Below are positions 30,649 through 41,536 of a DNA stretch of 64,000 bases, in pieces. The notes under the pieces were generated by a model. It had not been told where the DNA came from and did no database searches. It saw nothing but the letters and a program-made list of their open reading frames with translations. Source of the stretch: Eurosta solidaginis (lineage: Eukaryota; Arthropoda; Insecta; Diptera; Tephritidae); contig NC_090322.1 of assembly GCF_040869045.1 (NCBI RefSeq), forward strand, positions 80,871,675 to 80,935,674, read 5' to 3'. Made by a program: the position numbers and the translations under genes. How positions within the stretch are numbered: the stretch's first letter is position 1; each line of letters starts with the position of its first letter.

Positions 30649-31340
30649 GTTTCAAGTGCGGCAACCCAGGTCACATTGCACGACATTGCAGCACCGGTGC
30701 CAATAGTTACAACAATGTGGGTGGCCGTAAACGCAGAGCTGAAGGAGATGAGCAAATCTCGTATCTCGCAAATTGGAAGAAGGTCAAGCAATCTTACTGT
30801 CGGAGGACATGTCGATGGAAAGGAACGTTTACTGATTGTAGATACGGGTGCATCTCATTCCATCATTAGATCAGATTTAGTCAACAAGAAGATAAGACCA
30901 TTGCTGGGAGCAAGATTACGTACAGCCACGGGAGAAGACACCCAAGTAATTGGAGATGTAGCATGTGCAGTAGCAAGTTTATAGTGGCAGAGATTGTGGA
31001 GGAAATCATAATTGGAGTGGACTTCTTAATCGACCAAGGCATCAAGATCGATATGCAGAGCAAGACGATGCGATATAAGAACATGGATGTGCCACTTAAT
31101 TTCGGCTACGAGAGAGACTACAGCTGTAAACGAGTGCTGGTGGAAGAAAGTCAGCAAATACCAGCAAAATCAGAAGCAGTAATCTGGGCAAAGGTTGATG
31201 GAGATTGTGGGACAAGCAAATTGTGGGTTGTCGAAGCAGCAAACAAATCAGCACCGAACGTACTTGTAGGAAAAACCCTGGCTATGACAAAACAAGATGG
31301 ACATATTCCGGTAAGAGTACTCAATGAGTTCAAGTCACCA
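30649..31340 (+). pseudogene. gypsy zinc knuckle, protease and linker (split element)
   Basis: Begins with the second half of the zinc knuckle (KCGNPGHIARHC). The aspartic protease follows, with LLIVDTGASHSII and LRTATGEDTQVIG, and is frameshifted near 30965. It then continues with IIIGVDFLIDQGIKID and a linker, ending NEFKSP at the LINE-A insertion. The frame resumes after the LINE at 32895. This is Ty3/gypsy-type pol. Confidence 0.82.
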
Positions 31341-32832
31341 AGCAAATTTGCAGCTAGCCCCTCATCAGCATGGCTTCAGAAAACTCCATAGCACTACCAC
31401 CGCGCTAAATGTCATTAGCACCCAGATAAATTGCGGTTTAAATCAATACCCCCACCATAGAACAGTACTCGTAGCGCTAGACCTATCAAAAGCTTTTGAT
31501 ACGGTCAACAATGGCTCGTTACTGCAAGACCTGGAAGGGTTTACCCTTCCCCCATGTCCTAAAAGGTGGACCGCAAATTATCTGGGTGGTCGGCAGGCAT
31601 CGGTGCAATTTAGAAACGAAACATCCAAACCAAGGAGAATTAAACAAGGGGTGCCACAGGGTGGTGTCCTATCCCCACTTTTGTTTAATTTCCACATATC
31701 TAAGCTACCTTCACCACCGGAAGGAGTCACAATCGTTTCCTACGCCGATGACTGCACAATAATGGCCACAGGCCCAGGCCCAAAGATCGATGCGCTATGC
31801 AATAAAATAAACGGCTACCTCCCTGATCTCTCCAGTTTTTTCGCCTCGCGAAACCTGGCACTATCACCGACTAAATCTTCCGCGATCTTATTTACAACAT
31901 GGACGTCCCAAATGTCGACCATTTTGAACATCCACGTCGATGGCACTACGCTACCGACTGTCCTACACCCCAAAATCTTGGGTGTGGCGTTTGATCAGGA
32001 TCTACATTTTGGTGAGCACGCAGCTGCAATTGTTCCGAGAATTCAGAGCCGTAACAAAATCCTCAAATCCCTCGCTGGCAGTACCTGGGGAAAAGATAAA
32101 GAAACGCTCATGACTACATACAAAGCAATTAGCCAGCCGATTACGTGCTACGCGTCACCCATATGGTCGCCAAGCCTAAAAATTACCCACTGGAAGAAAC
32201 TACAGGCCTGCCAAAATACTGCTCTCAGAATCGCCACGGGCTGTCTTCTTATGTCCCCAGAACACCATCTGCATAATGAGGCGAGAATACTCCCCATCAG
32301 GGAGAGAAATGAGTTGCTGACCAAACAGTTCCTGTTGAATACCCAGAAACCTGGGCATCCCAACAGACATGAACCAGCACCGCCTAGGGGCTTAAGGAGT
32401 CATCTCCGTAAGCATGTTGAGGAAATACGGCACCTGAGAACCCAGCCGTATGAAGCGAAAAAACACAAGCAGGTCCTTGGTGAACTCCATAAACAGGCGT
32501 CGGACCTTTATGCCGGGAATTGCCCGGTGAATCCAGTACTTAAAGAAAAGTATCCAAAACTCGCGGAAGAGGAACGCATACTCCCCAGGGAAACGCGTGT
32601 CACTCTTGCTCAAATTCGTTCTGGATACTGTAACAGGTTAAACTCTTATCTATCCAGAATCAACCCCGAAAATGTATGCCCCGCTTGCAATGTGTCCCCA
32701 CATGACACCAACCATCTCTTTAATTGTAATGTGGAACCAACGCCTCTAACACCCCTTTCCTTATGGTCCACCCCTGCTGAAACGGCAAGTTTCCTTGGAC
32801 TCCCGTTAGAGGATATTGATGACAATATGTGA
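31341..32832 (+). CDS. LINE-A reverse transcriptase, open from motif 3 to C-terminus
   Basis: Uninterrupted for about 497 codons and fused in frame to 16 bp of gypsy sequence. RT landmarks: HQHGFRKLHSTTTAL, VALDLSKAFDTV (motif A, first catalytic Asp), KQGVPQGGVLSPLLFNF (motif B), VSYADDCTIMATG (motif C, both Asp), then HPKILGVAFDQDL and the C-terminal CPACNVSPHDTNHLFNC. The fingers and endonuclease are missing through 5' truncation, so it could not act alone. The intact frame indicates a recent insertion. No RNase H follows RT. Confidence 0.88.
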
Positions 32833-32880
32833 TCGGTCGCGGCTATTAGGTGGGGCGAGCATTGCTACAACAACAACAAC
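31341..32880 (+). mobile_element. LINE-A copy, 5'-truncated, with (CAA)n tail and 14-bp TSD
   Basis: Bounded by agttcaagtcacca at 31327-31340 and 32881-32894. It starts in RT at HQHGFRK and ends in a short 3' UTR plus acaacaacaacaac. It interrupts gypsy pol; the duplicated target encodes part of EFKSP on both sides. This is the cleanest LINE-A insertion in the window. Confidence 0.92.
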
Positions 32881-32894
32881 AGTTCAAGTCACCA

Positions 32895-33290
32895 CTCAAA
32901 CTGACCAAAGGAGTTATATTGGGAAGATGCCAAGAGGCTGAAGTAGTTATTAACTGTGAACAGCTCCAGGAACACTTTTCAACTATCAAGACTGATCTTT
33001 CAAATGACATCACGGCATGGACGGAGAGGCTAGAAGAAGATTATCAGAGTAAGGCAAAACAACTGCTCCTAAAGTACGTAAACATCTTTGACCAGGATGG
33101 CTCCAAACAGGCCGCACCAATGTTGTGAAACATAAAATTGACACTGGAGATGCGAGGCCGATACGGCAAGCTCCTCGTAGTGTTCCACTGGTGAAGCGGG
33201 AAGATGTGAGTTAAATCGTACAAGAAATGAGCGACAGCGGCGTCATCGAACCATCAGCTAGTCCATGGAGCTCACCGGTGGTACTTGTGA
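32895..33290 (+). pseudogene. gypsy pol, linker to RT start (split element)
   Basis: Resumes after LINE-A with LKLTKGVILGRCQEAEVV. After a frameshift near 33100 it gives VVKHKIDTGDARPIRQ and GVIEPSASPWSSPVVLVK, the beginning of a gypsy RT. An in-frame stop follows REDVS. It is cut at about 33290 by CR1-like LINE sequence, so the RT core is missing. Confidence 0.8.
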
Positions 33291-34178
33291 AGAATTACCA
33301 CATTTATTAATGGGCATGTTCTCCTTGCAGTTTTCTACCCCATGTTCTCCCAGACATTTACTACATTTCTGTTTCAAAGTGCAATTGGCAGCTATGTGGT
33401 TAAACCCTAAACATTTGTAGCACCTTTTTACAGTTTCACCGTCATAAACTGGGCAGCGATCCCATCCAACATTAATTTTCTTATGTCTCAGGATGGCCTC
33501 ATAATATCTATATTCTATTTCTATAACTGCATTAATATGTTGTCCTCTATTTTCTTTCTTAGCGCGTTTAATTGTAATACATTTCATTTTAGCTTCCCTC
33601 AGTGTATCATTCTGCGCAACGATCCGGCTAACTATTTCGCTCTCGGTATGCTCTGCACTAATATTAGCTACTCTAGGAAAATACACTTTTGGCTCAGCTA
33701 TATTATACACATTTTTATCCAAATTTTCTGTTAGCGTATTTCTGATTTTGTCCTTATCGCCTGCTCTATTAGCGCTTATAATTATCGTGCCATTATTTTT
33801 GTTTTGTACCTTTCCTATATTTAAATGGGATGGATCTATTTTGTTTAACTCCGTTTTTGTTTTCTCAATGGCTTGTTTCACTTTGGGCTTAATAACAATT
33901 GGAGGGATGCCTTTTGTGACAGTGGCATATGTGGAAACATTTCCACCGTCAAAACCTTTATTATGATTAGCAGCCTTCTTAACCTCTTTTATAATTTCCT
34001 CTTTCTGTTTATTAAACGCCTTATTAGGGATGTTAGCAACCTTTTTAACTTCTTTAATAATTTCATCCTTTTGCTTAGTGAACGCGTCATTCGGTATACT
34101 AACTTTACTTAGTTCATCCATATTTTCCAAGCGCAAGAAAATTTTTTTTTTCATTAACTCTAGTTTTTCTGAGTTCAC
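33291..34178 (-). CDS. LINE ORF1 C-terminal part with tandem zinc knuckles
   Basis: About 290 residues. The N-terminal part has repeated Lys/Glu-rich helices (KQKDEIIKEVKKVANIPNKA then KQKEEIIKEVKKAANHNKG), a likely coiled coil for ORF1 multimerisation. A basic region and two knuckles follow: CYKCLGFNHIAANC and CSKCLGEHGVENC. The product would be an RNA-binding nucleocapsid-like protein. The last residues (after NKCGNSS) come from adjoining gypsy sequence, so the real C-terminus is absent. The first Met lies just upstream of the tandem duplication, so the natural start is unclear. Confidence 0.75.
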
Positions 34179-34359
34179 CTTATAGATTTTTTTTTACTAT
34201 TATTTTCATCTCTCTTTCGTTGTGAGTTATGGAAGCGCTTATTTCCAAGCGCAAGAAAATTTTTTTTTTCATTAACTCTAGTTTTTCTGAGTTCACCTTA
34301 TAGATTTTTTTTTTACTATTATTTTCATCTCTCTTTCGTTGTGAGTTATGGAAGCGCTT
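34124..34359. repeat. 118-bp perfect or near-perfect tandem duplication inside LINE ORF1
   Basis: The unit tttccaagcgcaagaaaa... starts at 34124 and again at 34242. It interrupts ORF1 between the PHD-like finger and the knuckle part. Confidence 0.92.
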
Positions 34360-34497
34360 ATTTCCCTTTTATGCTCACTCAACGTTTTTTCAATTTCGCT
34401 TTTTTGCTCTTTCGAATTTACTATGTTTACCTCTGAAATAGCCAAGATTTGCCTCATCAACATTGGAAACATAAGTCAGGCAATAATCACAAATAAA

Positions 34498-34683
34498 TCA
34501 TAAAAGTTTACAACCTTGCAAACAATTAAGGCCATAATCATCGATAGATGCAGCAATGTCTTTATGGTAAACCTTACCACACACACCCTCACATCTTACA
34601 CCTGTTTCCCCTCTTATTTTTTTGCGACATTTTCCGCACTCTTCCATTTTCTGCTTAAAAGTTACACAAAACTGCACAAGCAA
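34498..34683 (-). pseudogene. LINE ORF1 N-terminal PHD-like finger
   Basis: Cys spacing CGKCRKKI, RCEGVCGKVYHKD matches a PHD-type finger found at the N-terminus of CR1-like ORF1 proteins. A Cys expected after HKD appears changed (HKDIAAS), and the frame closes soon after. It is separated from the rest of ORF1 by stops and the 118-bp duplication. Confidence 0.6.
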
Positions 34684-34719
34684 AATATATTTTCACAACC
34701 TTTTTATTTAAATTAAATA

Positions 34720-35745
34720 TAATTAAAGTTCAAAAGAAAGGCACTTTATTAATGCTGGTACATCACCTCTCACTACTTTGCTAAGTTTCACCAATTTTAG
34801 TGCTTATCAAATCACACAGACTTAATAATGTTTATTCTATTTACTCCAAATTTAAGTATATTGGTAATCTATCATCCAAAATTCATTCTCGGTTCCTGCG
34901 TTCAAGTTACATAAAAAATACTTTATGGAAGTTTTTCTAAACGTGATTACTCATCGGCAGTGGTTTTATCAGCCTAGAAAGTGTATATCAGCCATGAAAA
35001 TAATCTCTTCAGAAATTCATTTCCCAGATGTCGTTTTTAATTGGTATAAAACACTAACTATTAATACGTAGATTTACTTAATGAACCTAGTTTTATCGGC
35101 GTTCTAATTCCTCAAAAATATTACGAAAATTTATCCACTATAGTTAGGTTTTATTTACCAAGTATCCCAATTAAGTGTAGGCAACGCTTATTTTTATTTT
35201 TTATAGTTTTATTATTATATAAAGTCAACACAATGGAGCAACATTAATGGCCTCGTCGGAATCTATTTTCTGATGTACATGAGATGTTGCATTTGTACAT
35301 ATGAACAGAACTTCAGACTTAGCAGTTGAAACTTATTTTTACTTGCCCATTCACATAAAAAAATTCGCGAAGCACTGTTATGCATATTTTCACTATACAA
35401 GAAAATACTAACTAATATATTTTGTTTCCTATTCATTTGTTAAAATGCAGTTTTTAATTCAAAAACGTTGGTACCGACGAATGGGAAAAATAGTTCCACT
35501 TGCAAAGTCTGAAATCACTAATATTAAAAACAGTGTCAAATTCTACTTCTTATGCTTTACATATAGCAAAAGTTGAAGATTGCCAACTTTTGTATGTCAG
35601 GTGGCACCAGTGTCGCTCGATTTGCCGTTCCCCATAAAAATACATGCAATCTACTCATCTGTCAGCGCCCGATGCTACATCAAATATCTTATATGTCGGG
35701 CCTATTAGATGGTAAACATGTATGGTTAAACAAATTTCCATTCAA
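34720..35745. other. AT-rich spacer, no gene seen
   Basis: No repeat shared with the rest of the window and no coding pattern. The frame beginning at 35573 has no motif and runs into LINE-A relic sequence. Confidence 0.5.
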
Positions 35746-35747
35746 TG

Positions 35748-35920
35748 ATAAGCGGCTGGCCAATTGATTTATAGATAAGTATCTATGATCGTTTCTTTGT
35801 CTTTGCCCCAATTGCTACCAGCGAGCGAATTGAGGATTTTGTTACGTCTCTGAACTTAAGCTCAAACAATTCTGACTCCTTTGATGTTACGTTTCTAAAC
35901 TGAAACGATGGCAGCCGACC
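35748..35920 (-). mobile_element. LINE-A relic (RT), minus strand, internally deleted
   Basis: Positions 35751-35875 (ctggccaattg... and gaggattttgttacg) match the LINE-A thumb region at 24005-24110. The next 45 bp (atgttacgtttctaaactg) match 24518-24550. About 400 bp in between are missing. Too diverged to translate. Confidence 0.7.
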
Positions 35921-35924
35921 ACAC

Positions 35925-36190
35925 AAGTTTCGACTGTCGTCAAGAGTAGACGTGTTTTCAGTGTGTGTGGGGTGCGCGCATTTGAAATTTCTTTTTTACA
36001 CTATTACAATCAAGTTTTATTAAAATTTACGCTACGTCTTCATTTCAAATAATGAATTGTAAAATATGCAATCAAAAAGTCGACCGCGCGGCCGGTGGTA
36101 AAGTCACCTATGCCGACTGCAAACATATTTTTCATTGTGTGTGCGTTAATTTAAACAATTCCGACGTCGATTTTATGAGAAGCAACAACA
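35925..36190 (+). mobile_element. LINE 5' end with ORF1 N-terminal zinc finger, plus strand
   Basis: A 5' UTR-like segment leads to ATG 36052, which encodes MNCKICNQKVDRAAGGKV, then DCKHIFHCVCVNL, a PHD-like Cys/His pattern of LINE ORF1. After about 45 codons the sequence changes to LINE-B-like repeat. Only the 5' end is present. Confidence 0.55.
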
Positions 36191-36270
36191 CCACGCAACA
36201 AATCCGGTACTTTCCGGTAACAAGCATCATTAAGGTACAAGCCCGCAAACATCGATAACACTGCCCAAAA
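36191..36270 (-). repeat. LINE-B 3' UTR fragment (minus strand)
   Basis: cttccggtaacaagcatcattaagg and acatcgataacac match the better-preserved copies at 36806-36935 (minus) and 54160-54408 (plus). Confidence 0.5.
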
Positions 36271-36304
36271 CCTATGAGTAGTGTTTTTATCGCTATTGTC
36301 TGAT

Positions 36305-36400
36305 GCGTAAGTTTATATCCCCGCTTTGAGAGTCACCAGGGTCTTGCTGTCTCACAAGGTCACGCTCTCTCGCCAAGGTTGCGGCCTCCGTTGGGAATGT
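36305..36400 (-). mobile_element. LINE-A relic (pre-RT linker), minus strand
   Basis: Matches 25125-25210 of the LINE-A copy: gtctcacaaggtcacg... and gcggcctccg. Short and diverged. Confidence 0.65.
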
Positions 36401-36935
36401 AAATGTTTATGATGCCCATGGGAAAGTGCCGTAGCGCCCTGTATTGTTGGGTGCTCGGTTTGACAGCACGGTGAGACAAAAACACCCGTCAAGAGACTAT
36501 CGTTGCTTAATTTAGAATATATAGGAAAGTTGCATCGATCGAGACCGGAGCTGCATTGGGCAGATGTCGCAAGCGTATATATTCTATATTGGAAAACGGT
36601 ACACAAGGTGACAGAGGCTAGGAGTCTGTTTTCCTGACCAACGCACGTTCTGGTGCCGGAAAGGTAATGAGAAGACGAGGCTGGTGCTCGGCATTACTCC
36701 CAGATAAGCTACGTAGATATTAGCTAAGGGGGCGGCCGTAAGAGCTGTAGCCGCAGTTGGGCGCAGCAGCGAATATTTGTTGTGGCTGGATGTTGCTGTT
36801 GCAGTGATAAGGACACTCCCCGAAGGTTTTGGGGAGATTTTTCGATGTTGATGGTCCTTTGCCAGTTATAGATCAGGCAAGTTCCGGCAACAAGCACCCA
36901 TAAGGAACTAGCCCAACTATCTCGGGAACAATTTA
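36401..36935 (-). mobile_element. LINE-B 3' region with 3' UTR, minus strand
   Basis: The end at 36806-36935, read on the minus strand, gives gcttgttgccggaac, accatcaacatcga and cttcggggagtgtccttatca, the same order as 54270-54400, followed by a degenerate (CAA)n-like stretch. The sequence between 36401 and 36805 is probably the same element, but no RT motif could be read. Confidence 0.5.
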
Positions 36936-37262
36936 ATATGACCACATTTAACTATACATAGTATGGCCAGAAGGTTCAAATCAGTTCGCTCTTGGCAAAT
37001 ACCGATGGCATTGCTTTGTTTTTGTAATATGAAACGCAAACAGTTAATTGCTTACAAAGCAACACGTATGCATGTACGTAGCTTAAGAAAATAATAAACG
37101 CGCTCTTTCTGTCTCTTCTCCCTTTACCTTATTTTCAATTTTAATATTTATTAGTGAAGTGACGCTTTTTGGAACAAAGGGTAGAGTTGAACAAGTGCAT
37201 TTGCACTAAGCCGCGTACTTTTTTGCTACACAGCGAGCTGATGTATGTAAGTACATTAGACT

Positions 37263-37668
37263 GGGTCGATTTATTAACCGATATCGCGCCATCGATTTTT
37301 CGATAGGATTTGTGATCAGGAAAAAAAGTTCCACTACGCATACTCAAAAAAATAATTTTCGAGCCTGCGCAATTTCATCGATTTTTTATGCATTTCTTTT
37401 TTCATTTTCAAGGCTCCAAATCATTTTTTATGTATTTTTATCGTGTCAATTGGCAAATGCAAAATTGGTAAATGCAGTTTTTAAAAAAAAAAAAAAAAAT
37501 CTTTTATGGATATTTAGAAGAATGTTGGTCGAAAAATCGACTTGTTTTTCGCAGGCTCGAAAATTATTTTTTTGGGTATGCGTAGTGGAACTTTTTTTCC
37601 TCAGCCCAAATCCTATCGAAAAATCGATGGCGCGATATCGGTTAAGTTTCGTCCATACAAATCGACCC
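37263..37668. mobile_element. Inverted-repeat MITE-like element, 406 bp
   Basis: Ends gggtcgattt (37263) and aaatcgaccc (37668). About 100 bp of each arm match, including cgatatcgcgccatcgattt, ttccactacgcatac and ataattttcgagcctgcg. The right arm has a 12-15 bp extra segment near its tip. No coding capacity and no clear TSD. Confidence 0.85.
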
Positions 37669-37849
37669 AACCGAATATGAATGTTAGCGCGCGCAAATCA
37701 AAGAACGTATAAATCTCTTTTTCAAACTTCATTGTATTTATGACTGTATGCAGCAAAATATTGTATAGAAGTTACTGAATATTGTTCTTAAATTTAATTA
37801 AATTAAAAGGTAAAGTTTTAAATTATCATTTTGTAAAATAATCCTTTAG

Positions 37850-38671
37850 ACATGCCAAAAGCAAAATCCCAGCTAAAAATGTCTTCTGTAAATAGGCGGA
37901 CCATTAGGTTTCGCAGAAATGAAACAGCCAATGAGCGTGCAAGGCCTGTTGAAAAAGAAAGGTATTGAACAACAGACAAAGAGCGATTGGTCCGAAGTCG
38001 GCATTTAACTACAGACCACATCTGAATTATAGGAAAATTCTCTACTTTTCATCCGCATGAGTGAAATTTGTATTTTTTGGAAGACTAGGAAGTGGCCAAA
38101 TGAAACACCAGGTATGTGCTGTAGTAAGGGTCATGTCAAATTAAGTGATATCGACGAGCCTCCGCCAGCAATCAAAGCGCTGCTTACAGGAGAGCATACG
38201 TCGTCCAGTCATTTTAAACAAAATATAAGAAAATACAATGGTTGTTTCGCTATGACTTCGTTTGGCGGTAATGAAATTAATGGTAATTTCATGCCAACTT
38301 TCAAAATACATGGACAAGTGAACCATATTCTTGGAGGTGTATTACCACCGCAGAACATGATTCCAAAATTTTTACAAATATATTTTTCTTCCCAAGAAGA
38401 GCAGCTGTCGTTGCGCCAAAATGCTGCACCAACTCTTCAAAGATATATTTTGAAATTAATTCAAGAAATTCTGCTTGAAAATAATGTGTATGTTCGAAGT
38501 TTTATGACTTCTATGGAGCGTATGCCATCTAATTCTAATAACTATAAGGTTGTAATCCATGCCGACAAACACCCTGTTAATGATCACCGTCGTCGCTATA
38601 ATGCCCCGACTACAGGCGGGGTCGCAGTATTGATAGTTGGCAAAGAATGTTATATTCCCGGAAGTTTTTAA
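37850..38671 (+). pseudogene. Helitron protein fragment (Helitron-like N-terminal domain)
   Basis: The open frame 38057-38671 has WPNETPGMCCSKGHVKLSD, FGGNEINGNFMPTFKIHGQVNHILGGVLP, FLQIYFSS and VVIHADKHPVNDHRRRYNAPT, the conserved string at the N-terminus of Helitron Rep-helicases. A short basic frame at 37853-37970 (MPKAKSQLKMSSVNRRT) may be the start, out of frame. The HUH endonuclease motif and the helicase are absent: the frame stops at 38671. No Helitron terminal TC or CTRR hairpin was recognised. Confidence 0.85.
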
Positions 38672-38724
38672 TTAATGAAAAAAATTTACCTTATTTTATG
38701 TATTAATTTTTTACGTTCTACAAT

Positions 38725-39050
38725 CCAATTTCGACTGCTGAGTGGAATAGCACCCTATTCAAAATTCTTTTCAAAAACGCACTACCTCAAAGTTCTTTTC
38801 AAAAACGTCCTACCTGACAATTTTACTCAAAAATGCCCTACCGCAAAATTTGATTGAAGAACGCCCTATTTCAAAATTTGCTTCATCTCGGTATAAATTC
38901 AATACATTTTGAGCTGAGATAAATTCTGAAATGGGGCGGTCTTCAGTCAAATTGTGAGATAGAGCGTTTTCGAAAAAAAATTCTGATGTAGGGTGTTTTT
39001 GAAAAGCGTTTTGAAATAGAGTGATATTAGACTCAGCGGTCGATTTAATT
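38725..39050. mobile_element. Inverted-repeat element with arms made of 28-bp minisatellite units
   Basis: The left arm (38725-38885) is a run of variants of caaaattcttttcaaaaacgccctacct; the right arm (38935-39050) carries the same units in inverse. The outermost sequences, gactgctgagt and actcagcggtcg, are also complementary. No protein. Confidence 0.7.
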
Positions 39051-39306
39051 AAGTACCTAATGTTATTTGAATTGTTATCTTTTTGAGTTTTGTTTTCTTT
39101 CAAAGTTGTTCATTAATAAATCGTTTATAAAGTTATCAAATTTCAAAGAGTTTGCATTTCATACAACAGAGGGTATTACACGATTACCTTCGTATCAGAA
39201 AAGTACATGACATATGTATGCGTATCTCTTCTTTTAAACTATACCCAAATAGCAAAAACTCAAAAGATTTACTTTTTGCGGCGTAACGAAGTAAGCCGGG
39301 TATTTG

Positions 39307-39620
39307 CTACACTCAAAAAAAAAAAAAAAAGTATCACTATCATTTTAATACACGATGTGCAAGAATGAAACTATAAACGGTATCATTTTCGTGGTATAAA
39401 TGCAACGATAAATATTATAAAAAGTATAATTAAAAGTATCAATTTTGTATCTCGACTATTGATTTGCCCATGGAAAATATTTGTTTTGCCTTTAAAATGT
39501 TTCAAAATGATAACTGTATAAATTTCCTAGTTTCATTATGATAACATTTAATACTAGATTGATTATAAAATGATGCCTAGATGGCATCGCCTTGATGATA
39601 ACTTTTTTTTTTGAGTGTAG
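39307..39620. mobile_element. Short MITE with ctacactcaaaaaa ends, 314 bp
   Basis: ctacactca plus an A tract at 39307 is inverted at 39620 (T tract plus tgagtgtag). Interior has no coding sequence. The TIR is about 20 bp, mostly homopolymer beyond the first nine bases. Confidence 0.65.
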
Positions 39621-41407
39621 TTGCTTTATGCAATTGTTTTTGTTATTGATATTAGATAAAAATTACAAAGTTTACAAACTGCGATGGTGACTAGGAGATG
39701 TTTCGGAATTTCACTTCTTCATCAGCTAGCAAGAGCAAGTACATAGTAAATTTTACCAAGTAGCGCAACTAACAGCTGATCGGTGAAATTCGCACATTCA
39801 CACGCACATTTCTCGACTCAGTTTCAAAAAAAAAAAAAACTTTAGATTATTTAGCTTAAATTTTAAAGTGAGATAATCCTTACCAATTGATATATATATA
39901 TAATATATAAGGCGTTTTTGTTATTAAAGGAATCTTTTTATTTATATTAAATTTTTTATCATTTATTTTTGAACTTTATTTTAACAATTTTATGCGTTTT
40001 TAAAGCATTTTCGTGCATATAAATACAACCATGTGCATATACGTTTTGACATTACATTTCATACACGTTCGTATTTGCCATTCTCATTGTTTCTAAATTC
40101 GTAAACAATGACTGCGGATATTCTGTGTGATTTTTCGAAAATTTTATGTTTTTGTGAAATTTTATACTTAATCTGTGGTGGTCAAAAAGCTTTTATGCAA
40201 AAATACTTAGCCTCACAACGCGACAATGTATTTCGTAATGTCGAAGTACTTATATGGATTTGCATTTGATGTGGAAGCTTGAATTTGAGAACATGGTTGC
40301 CACTTCAGTCCATTTGGACCAAAAAAGGTCCCTTCCACCCCTATATGGTCCGCTGGTCCCTTTTTGTCAATTTTGGTTCTTTTTCGGCACGGTTTGGTAC
40401 TTTTATTTCTTTTTCAGTGAAACAAAAATTCAAAACACTGCTAAAAAAATTGCCGCAAATCTATTACCCACATATAATTTTCAATTTACTCCAATGGAAT
40501 TCTTACCACGAAAATTGCTCTATCAATAAAATGTAGCAGAACAATGACATTCACTTGGGAGATAATTTAGGCGAGGCATTAAAATTGAAGTGTTGAATGT
40601 TCGGACAAACACATTGTCATTAATTTTTGACGAAACAACGCACTTATCAGAAAAAGACTTGTTTTAGTGTTTAGATATTTCGATCGGTATTCAATTATGA
40701 TATAGTTGAAACTTTTAAGACGCTTAATTTTTAGTCTGAGTTCAAAACTCACACTTACTGAATCTAGGCTCTGGTATGAAGTTTAAACTGTGAGTGAAAA
40801 TGAAAGCATCTATAAAAATAGCATTAACACAATTGCTTAGTTTCATTTACGATTTATTGAGTTTGCCACAACGCAAATTTTTTAACCGTTCCTTACTAAA
40901 ACCTAACTGCGCTATACATTTTATTTCATTGCAATCAAGCAAAACTAGGTTCACAACGTTAGATTGGTGAAAGACATAGTCTTATCCTAAAAATTTTAAA
41001 ATGTGTTCCCTAAGGTTTGTGCAGTTTAAACTAAAGCCAAGTATCTCCTTTATTAAAATTTTATATAGGACACACCTGAAACATCCTGAAATTTTCGCTT
41101 TTTTCAACAAATACGATACTATAGTAACTTGCCGAATTGTTTGTATACCAATAAAATAAAACTAAAATTTGGTCCTTTTTTCTTGAGGTCTGGTCCTTTT
41201 TTCGATAAATTTTGGTCCCAAATGACAACATTGTGTGGCAATCGTGTTTGGGAATGCACGTGATAAGGTTGCATTTTTCCGAACTTAATTTTTTTTAAAT
41301 AATGAAATAGTAGTATGCAAGCGACTGCCATAGTAGTAGACATGTACATGAATATTATGAACAAAGTTTAAAGCTAAAAAAAATGTCTTTGAAATATAAT
41401 CTAAGAG

Positions 41408-41536
41408 AAGATGGACACGAGGCGTAGCTTCATAGACGCGTATTAGGCACAGCATAAGCAATCTTGAGGTGTAGAGAGATCTTAGCTGCATGCAATATTT
41501 TGAAGGCGTCTACGAAACTACGCCTCTTGTGTATCT
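41408..41536. repeat. Imperfect hairpin, about 32-bp arms
   Basis: gacacgaggcgtagcttcat near 41413 and its inverse atgaaactacgcctcttgtg-like sequence near 41510-41536 (three or so mismatches), with a loop of about 65 nt. Could be a short MITE remnant. Confidence 0.6.

Larger units (their letters stand above)
33291..34700 (-). mobile_element. CR1-like LINE, ORF1 region only, minus strand
   Basis: Minus-strand sequence coding for an N-terminal PHD-like finger and a C-terminal part with two zinc knuckles, the ORF1 layout of several CR1-group LINEs. It abuts gypsy pol at 33290 without an endonuclease, RT or tail, so its 3' part is lost. It contains a 118-bp tandem duplication. Confidence 0.7.
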
